Shown in pieces: positions 56,946 to 64,000 of a stretch of 64,000 bases of DNA. The position numbers and the translations under genes are program-made. The notes below the pieces were generated by a model that saw only the letters and a list, made by a program, of their open reading frames with translations, was not told where the DNA came from and ran no database searches. The DNA comes from Molossus alvarezi. Lineage: Eukaryota > Chordata > Mammalia > Chiroptera > Molossidae. Within the stretch, counting starts at the first letter, position 1, and each line of letters opens with the position of its first letter. The DNA is taken from positions 162,554,290 through 162,618,289 of the forward strand of contig CM073885.1 in assembly GCA_037176705.1 (NCBI GenBank), read 5' to 3'.

Positions 56946-59540
56946 AGTGGCAATAAAGAAGCACATATCGATAATAACCTTAAACCTAACTGAATTAAAC
57001 ACTCTGATGAAAAGACACAGAGTAGCTGATTGAATAAGAAACCATGATTCATATATATGTTGTTTATAAGAGACCCAGCTCACAACAAAAAACTCACATA
57101 AGTTGAAAGTGAAGGGATAGAAAAAAATCTACCAAGCAAACAAAAAGAAAAAAGAGCTGGAGTAGCAATACTCATATCTGATAACATAGACTTCAAAATG
57201 AAGGCCATAACTAGAGACAAAGAAGGCCACTACATAATATTAAAAAGACCTATCCAATAAGAAGATATAACCTTGGTAAACATATATGTACCTACATTAA
57301 AGCACCAAAATATATTTAAAAACTTCTAGAGGACTTCAAAGGAGATATTGACAGCACTACAATCATAGCAGGGGACTTCAACACCCCGCTGACATCACTG
57401 GATAGATCCTCTAGACAAAAAATTAACAAGGATACAGAGACTCTAAATGATACACTTGATCAAATGGATTTAACAAACAATTACACCCCAAAACTGCAGA
57501 ATTCACATTCTTCACAAGTGCACATGGGACCACATGTTAATACACAAACTAAGTCTCTACAAGTTTAATAATATTGAAATCATATCAAGCATCTTCTCAG
57601 ATCAAAATGGCATGAAACCAAAAATCAATTACAACAAAAACATTTCAATAAATGGAAGCTAAATAGAATGTTATTAAACAATGAATGGGTTAGCAAGGAG
57701 GTCAAAGAAGACATTAAAAACTTCCTGGAAACAAATGAAAATTCACACACAACAACACAAAATCAGTGGGATGCAGCAAAAGCAGTTCTAAGAGGGAAGC
57801 AGTTCTACCTCAGGAACCAGAAAAAATTTCTAATTGACTATCTAACTTCACAACTTGAAGAACTATAAAGCAAACAACAAGAAAAACCCAGAGCAAGTAA
57901 AAGGAAAAAAATAGTAAAAATCAGAGCAGAAATATAAGACATAGAGACTAAAAAAAAACAAAAAAAACAAAAAACAATTCAAAAGATCGATAAAACAAAG
58001 AGCTTGTTTGAAAAGATAAACAAGATTGATAGGCCCTTACCTAAACTCACCAAGAAATAAAAAGAGAAGACCCAAATAAAATCAGAAACAAAAGAGAAGT
58101 AACACATGACACCACAGAAATGCAAAGAATCAGTAACAGCCCTGGCTGGTTTGGCTCAGCGGTTATAGGGTCGGCCTGTGGTCCAGAGAGACCTGAGTTC
58201 GGTTCCTGCTAGGGGCACATACCTCGGTTGCAGTTTGTCCCCGGCCCTGGTTGGCTGTCCGGGTGACAGCCACTCGTTGTGTACCTTTCACATCGATGTT
58301 TCTCTCTCTCTCTGTCTGTTCTTCTCTCTCCCTCCCACTCTACCTGAACAAGAAATGGAAAAATGTCCTCTGGTGAGGATTAAAAAAAAAGAATCAGTAA
58401 CAAATATTATGAACAATCATACGCCAACAAACTGGACAAATTTGTAGAAAGACATAGTCTTCCAAAACCAAATTGGGAAGAGATAGAAAACTTGAACACA
58501 CCAATGACAGCTAAGGAAATTGAAGATGTAATCAAGAATCTCCCAACAAACAAAAGCCCGTGTCCATATGGCTTCACAGGGACAGTTTTACCAAATATTA
58601 AAAGAAGATCTAACACCCATTCTCCTCAAACTATTCCAAAAAATTCAAGAAAGAAGATTTCCAAACTTGTTTTATGAGGCCAGCATAATTCCAATTCCAA
58701 AACCTGATATTGACACTGCAAAGAAAGAAAACTATAGGCCAATATCCCTGATGCACATCCATGCCACAATTGTTAACAAAACATTAGCAAATCGAATCCA
58801 GCAATACATTAAAAAAGTATTCAACATGACCAAGTGGGATTCACCCCAGGGACGCAAGGATGGTATAATATTTGCAAATCAATAAATGTGATACACCATA
58901 TAAACAAAATTAAAGATAAAAATCATATGACCATATCAATAGATGCTGAAAAAGCATTCAACAAAATCCAGCACCTATTTCAGAGAAAAATGCTCAGCAA
59001 TATGGGAATAGAGAGATCAAATCTCGACATAATAAAGGCCATATATGAAAAACCTACAGCCAGCATCATACTCAATAGGCAAAAACTAAAAGCATTTCCC
59101 TTAAAAACAGGAATAAGACAGTGATGCCCACTTTTGCCACTCTCATTTAACATAATACTAGAAGTCTTAGCCATAGCAATTAGACATGAAGAAAAAATTA
59201 AAGGGATCCAAACTGGGAAAGAGGAAGTGAAACTGTCATTGTTTGCTGATGATGTGATATTGTACATAGGAAACCCTGAAGACTATATAAAAAATCTACT
59301 AAACATAATAATGAATTTGGCATAGTAGCAGGATACAAAATTAACATCAAGAAACCAATGCCATTCTTATACATCGATAATGAGAAACTGAAAAAACAAT
59401 CCCACTTAATATTGCAAAATAAATACATAAATAAATAAGATAACTAGGAATAAACTTAACCCAAGAGTAAAGGACCTATTTTCAGGAAACTACAGGACAT
59501 TGAAAAAAGAAATAGAAGAAGTTATAATAAAGTAGAAGCA
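56946..59540 (+). pseudogene. L1-E ORF2 (endonuclease and partial reverse transcriptase), broken
   Basis: The expected start codon is GTG ('gtggcaataaag' at about 56946), so the normal initiation site is lost. Stops begin early, including a stop in place of the glutamine before ETHL-equivalent codons near 57068. Endonuclease remnants cover 56946-57860 ('GDFNT' region near 57371). The reverse transcriptase (58400-59540) has 'NKSPCPYGF' for the usual NKSPGPDGF and an intact FADD (about 59245-59256). The frame ends at the L1-F junction. Confidence 0.88.
58139..58387 (+). mobile_element. VES SINE, long subtype, inside L1-E ORF2
   Basis: Perfect 15-bp duplication AAAGAATCAGTAACA at 58124-58138 and 58388-58402. 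Well preserved head and tail ('gtcctctggtgaggatt'). Confidence 0.97.
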
Positions 59541-59547
59541 TATTTCT

Positions 59548-62500
59548 CTTTTTTTTTATTAATTAATTTTTGTTACAGATGTTTCTCCCTTTTACCCCAC
59601 TGATCCCTTCCTCCCCCTCCCTCCATAACCCTTCCCCAGTTTGTTGCCAATGTCCACTGTTCATGCATATAAGTTCTGTGGTTTATCTTTCCCCCACCAC
59701 CCCCCTCTTTAGGGGATTGTCAGTCTGTACCCTACTTCCGTGTCTCCAGGACTACCCCATTCCTCAGACTGTTATGCTCATTATATTCCATAAATAAGTG
59801 AGATCATATGAAACTTGTCTTTCCCTGTTTGGCTTGTTTCACTTAGGATGATACTTTCAAGGTCCCTCTATGTAGTCTCAAAGGATAAGAGATCTTTCCT
59901 TCTTACAGCTGCGTAGTACTCCATTGTGTATATGTACCACTGCTTTTTGATCCATTCGTCAACTGATGGACACTTGGGCTGTTTCCAGATCTTAGCAATT
60001 GTAAATAGTGCTGATACAAACATGGGGGAACATATATTCTTTCTGATTGGTGTTTTAGGCTTCTTAGGGTATATTCCTAGAAGTGGATCACTGGGTCAAA
60101 TGAAAGTTCAATTTTTAATTTTTTGAGGTAACACCATATTGTTTTTCATAGTGGCTGCACCAGTCTACATTCCCACCAGCAGTTCACTAGAGTCCCCTTT
60201 CTCCACACCCTCACCAACACTTGTGTTTGATGATTTGTTGATGGCGGCCATTCTGACAGATGTGAGGTGATACCTCATTGTTGTTTTAATTTGCATCTCT
60301 CTGATGATTAGTGATGATGAGCATTTCTTCATATATTTCTTAGCCATTTGTATGTCCTGTTTGGAGAGGTGTCTATTTAGTTCCTCTGCCCATTTTTAAT
60401 TGGATTATTTGTCTTCCTTTTGTGGAGTTGTATGAGCGCTCTATATGTATTGGAAATTAACCCCTTATCTGATATATCATTGACAATGATGATCTCCCAT
60501 ACAGTGGGTAGCCTTTCCGTTTTGATGATTGTATCTTTCGCTGTGCAGAAGCTTTTGAGTTTGATGTAGTCTCATGTGTTCATTTTCTCCTTTGTTTTTA
60601 TTGCCGTAGGTGATGTGTCAGTAAAAATTCTGCTGCGTATGATGTCTGAAATTTTGTTGCCTACAGTCTCTTCTAGGATTTTTATGGATTCATGAGATAC
60701 ATTTAAGTCTTTTATCCATTTTGAGTTTATTTCCATGTAGGGTGTAAGTTGATGATCTAGTTTCATTTTTCTGCAAGTAGCTGTCCAATTTTCCCAGCAC
60801 CATTTATTAAAGAGGCTGTCCTTACTCCACTGTATGCTCGTGCCAACTTTGTCAAATATCAATTGAGCACATTGCCTTGGGTCCATTTCTGGGTTCTCTG
60901 TTCTGTTCCACTGGTCTATATGCCTGTTCTTGTGCCAGTACCAGGCTGTTTTGATTACAGTGGCTTTGTAGTATAACCTGAAATCTGGTATTGTGATCCC
61001 TCCAACTTTATACTTCCTTTTTAAGATTGCTGTGCTATTCGAGGCCTTTTTGGTTCCATATGAACTTTTGCAGTAATTGTTCTAATTCTGTGAAGTATGC
61101 CGTTGGTATTTTGATGGGGATTGCGTTGAATCTATATATTGCTTTGGGTAATATGGACATTTTAATGATGTTAATTCTCCCAATCCATGAACAGGGTATG
61201 TGCTTCCACTTTGTTATATCTTCCTCTATTTCTTTTTTCAATGACCTGTAGTTCTCTGCGAATAGGTCCTTTATTTTTTTGGTTAAGTTTATTTCTAGGT
61301 ATCTTAATTTTTTTGCTGCAATGGTAAATGGGATTGTTTTCTTAGTTTCTCATTCTGTGAGTTCATCATTGGTGTATAGGAATGCCATCGATTTTGTGAC
61401 GTTAATTTTGTATACTGCTACTTTGCCAAATTCATTTATTAAGTCTAGTAATCTTTTGATGGAGTCTTTGGGGTTTTCTATGTATAGTATCATGTCATCT
61501 GCAAATAATGACAGTTTCACTTCCTCCTTTCCAATTTGGATCCCTCTTACTTTTTCTTCCTGTCTGATTGCTGTGGCTAAGCTTTCCAGTACTATGTTAA
61601 ATAGGAGTGGCAAAAGTGGGCATCCTTGCCTTGTTCCTGTTCTTAAGGGAAATGCTTTTGTTTTCTGCCCATTGAGTATGATGTTGGCTGTAGGTCTTTC
61701 ATAGATGGCCTTTATTATGTCTAGATATGATCCATCTATTCCCACACTGCTGAGCGTTTTTATCAGAAATGGATTCTGGGTTTTGTCGAAGGCTTTTTCA
61801 GCATCTATTGATATGATCATGTGGTTTTTATTCTTCATTTTATTTATGTGGTGTATCACATTTATGGATTTGCGAATATTGTACCAGCCTTGCATCCCTG
61901 GGATGAATCCCACTTGGTCATGGTTGATCATTTTTTTTGTTGTATTGCTGGATCCGATTTGCTAGTATTTTGTTCAGGATTTTGGCGTCTATATTCATCA
62001 GGTATATTGGCCTGTAGTTTTCTTTCTTTGCTGTGTCTTTTTCTGGTTTTGGAATTAGAATTATGCTGGATTCATAAAACGAGTTTGGAAGTCTTCTTCT
62101 TCTTGAATTTTTTGAAATAGTTTGAGGAGAATGGGTATTAGTTCTTTGAATGTGCGGTAAAACTCCCCCGTGAAGCCATCTGGGCCTTGGCTTTTGTTTG
62201 CTGGGAGAGTCATGATTACATCTTCCATTTCTTCTGTTGTTATTGGTCTGTTCAAGTTTTCTATCTCTTCCTGATCCAGTTTTGGGTGACTATGTGTTTC
62301 TAGAAATATGTCCATTTCGCTTAGATTGTTGAATTTGTTGCCATATAATTGTTCATAGTAGTTGTTAAAGATCTTTTGTATTTCTGTGGTGTCAGTTGTT
62401 ATCTCTCCTCTTTCATTTCTGATTTTGTGTATTTGGGTTCTCTCTCTTTGTTTCTTGGTGAGTCTAGCTAAGGGTCCATCAATCTTGTTTACCTTTTCAA

Positions 62501-63385
62501 AAAACCAGCTCTTTGTTTTATTGATCCTTTGAATTGTTTTTTGGTCTCTATGTCATTTATTTCTGCTCTGATCTTTAGTATTTCTTTCCTTCTACTTGCT
62601 CTGGGGTTTTCTTTTTGTTTGCTCTCTAGTTCTTTAATTTGTGAGGTTAGATAGTCTATTAGAGATTTTTCTTCTTTTTTGAGGTAGGCCTGTAGTGCTA
62701 TGAACTTCCCTCTCAGAACTGCTTTTGCTGCATCCCATAGATTTGTGTTGTGGTGTCTTCATTTTCATTGTTTTCCAGGAAGTTTTTGATTTCTTCCTTG
62801 ATCTCCTCGGTGACCCATTCATTGTTTAATAACATGCTATTTAGCTTCCATGTGTTCAAATGTCTTTGTATGTCTTTGTATCTTGCAATTGATTTGTAGT
62901 TTCATGCCACTATGATCTGAGAAAATGCTTGATAAGATTTCAATATTCTTGAACTTGTAGAGACTTAGTTTGTGTCCTAACATGTGGTCTATCTTTGAGA
63001 ATGTCCCATGTGCACTTGAGAAGAATGTGAATTCTGTAGTTTTGTGGTGTAATTCTCTGTAGATATCTATTAAATCCATTTGGTCTAGTGCTTCATTTGT
63101 AGTCTCTGTTTCCTTGCTAATTTTTTGCCTAGAGGATCTATCTGGTGGTGTCAACAGGGTGTTGATGTCCCCTGCTATGATTGTACTGCTGTCGATTTCT
63201 TCTTGGAAGTCCTCCAGAAGATTTTTAATATATTTTGGTGCTCCTATATTGGGTGCATATATGTTTATCAAGGTTATGTCTTCCTGTTGGATATATGCTT
63301 TCAATATTACGTAGTGGCCTTCTTTGTCTCTAGTTATGGCCTTCATTCTGAAATCTATTTTATCAGATATGAGTATTGTACTCAG
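59548..63385 (-). mobile_element. L1-F: 5'-truncated L1, antisense
   Basis: Minus-strand L1 with its T-rich tail at 59548, 3' UTR, and ORF2 back into the endonuclease domain. It stops near 63385 ('tatgagtattg' then unrelated sequence). It closely resembles L1-B. I find no convincing target-site duplication. Its left border is the broken end of L1-E. Confidence 0.94.
59781..63385 (-). pseudogene. L1-F ORF2, lacking the N-terminal endonuclease start, frameshifted
   Basis: The endonuclease part (62837-63436, containing '[13 protein letters not shown]', 'GDINT' instead of GDFNT, 'SKIDH' and 'SDHSG') is open for about 180 L1 codons. The reverse transcriptase (61350-61931) is open for 193 codons with 'RQGCPLLP' and FADD. 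Thumb and C-terminal pieces follow at 61035-61241, 60572-60886 and 60165-60347. The stop after 'LIYGI' is at 59781-59783. Frame changes separate the pieces, so no functional protein is expected. Confidence 0.9.
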
Positions 63386-64000
63386 CTTCTGTATTTTTAA
63401 ATGTTCAAATATGCAATTTTTATTGATTAAAATCAATAACTACTTAGATTAATATGTTTTCATTGAAGAATGGATCAAGACTAACACAGATAAAGAGAAA
63501 AATTCAAAAGAAAATCACAAAGTCAGGTACACCTTTTACTGAGAATCTGTTACATCTGCTTGTATGCAAGATTACAACAGAGCAAAAAGGAAAATTAATT
63601 TTAGGAGAAAAACATGACAGTGTGAATTGGAAAGCATTGTTTCTCAGAAATACAGAAACAAATGATAACAGTATGTAATTGAGGAAAACAAATTGAATAT
63701 AGAACAAATTTAGTACCTTCAGGAGAGGAAACGTGTTATTTTCACTACAGGAGAATATATATTTCAAATGTGGTAGGGAAATTCAGAAAATTAAGTATAT
63801 TGAGCTGTTACCAAAAAAATAAAAAGAGAAAAAATTTTTAAACAAAATAAAAGCAATTTAGCCACACAAACAAAATAAGGAAGGCATACCTAAATGCTGA
63901 ATTTCTAATCTTCTTTTTTTATTCCCATCTCTTATTCATTTCTGACATATTATTATATTCCACAAGAACAAATCTACACTTTCTTAAATCCCAAGATTTG
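63386..64000. other. Unrecognised AT-rich sequence
   Basis: Right of the L1-F truncation point. Opposite-strand frames of 74 and 87 codons (63454-63767) have no recognisable domain. The missing 3' part of L1-E is not here. Confidence 0.5.

Larger units (their letters stand above)
54515..59540 (+). mobile_element. L1-E: old L1 with intact 5' end, 3' end missing, sense
   Basis: The 5' end is 'ccaaaatggtggcagagt' at about 54518, with a 5' UTR like that of L1-A. ORF1 follows, then ORF2 through the reverse-transcriptase core. It stops abruptly at 59540 in the 'agtagaagcata' coding sequence, where inverted L1-F begins. It carries VES insertions (55661-55894, 58139-58387) and an L1 fragment (56163-56605). 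The rest of ORF2 and the 3' UTR are not found on the far side of L1-F. Confidence 0.93.

Noticed and set aside
59541..63390. Target-site duplication for L1-F
   Set aside because: The sequences left of 59548 and right of 63385 share only short T-rich similarity. I could not define a convincing duplication.

Overview
The window looks like nuclear DNA of a bat, most likely a vesper bat or close yangochiropteran relative. About twenty tRNA-derived SINEs of the VES type are present, in two subtypes. They are mixed with several LINE-1 (L1) elements, a HAL1 (half-L1) element and one SPIN-like hAT element. This combination is known from vespertilionid bats. The identification rests on recognising repeat families by eye, not on alignment.

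I see no convincing host protein-coding exon and no functional RNA gene. Almost every open reading frame lies inside a transposable element or is a short chance frame in AT-rich DNA. The window therefore reads as an intergenic or deep-intronic repeat-rich region.

Layout. 1-3.4 kb: an old antisense L1 relic with a nested VES and a LINE tail fragment, two tandem VES copies, and an old sense L1 3' end. 3.4-14.8 kb: mostly unrecognised AT-rich sequence with MIR and L2 relics, a CA microsatellite and many VES copies, including a VES split by a SPIN-like element. 14.9-20.7 kb: an old near-full-length antisense L1 (copy A). 23.0-29.2 kb: a younger full-length antisense L1 (copy B) with a 472-codon uninterrupted reverse-transcriptase segment and a CpG-bearing 5' UTR containing tandem monomer-like repeats. 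29.2-35.0 kb: mostly unrecognised, with MIR and L2 relics. 35-53.3 kb: a cluster of LTR-like sequences. At least five are copies of one family in both orientations, and two of these also share about 1 kb of collinear sequence. The cluster is invaded by a 5'-truncated L1 (copy D), VES copies and a complete HAL1. 53.3-63.4 kb: a VES inserted in a VES tail, then a sense L1 (copy E) carrying two VES insertions and an L1 fragment. Copy E is cut off abruptly against an inverted L1 (copy F). 63.4-64 kb: unrecognised AT-rich sequence.

The elements relate through mobilisation. L1 supplies reverse transcriptase and endonuclease, and the VES SINEs and HAL1, which share A-rich tails and target-site duplications, are presumably moved by it. 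Nested insertions give a relative order of events. The points most worth a second look are the tandem repeats in the L1-B 5' UTR, the paralogous empty site for L1-D, the intact HAL1 structure, a 49-bp templated duplication inside an LTR, a 108-bp minimal VES with perfect duplications, and the L1-E/L1-F junction.
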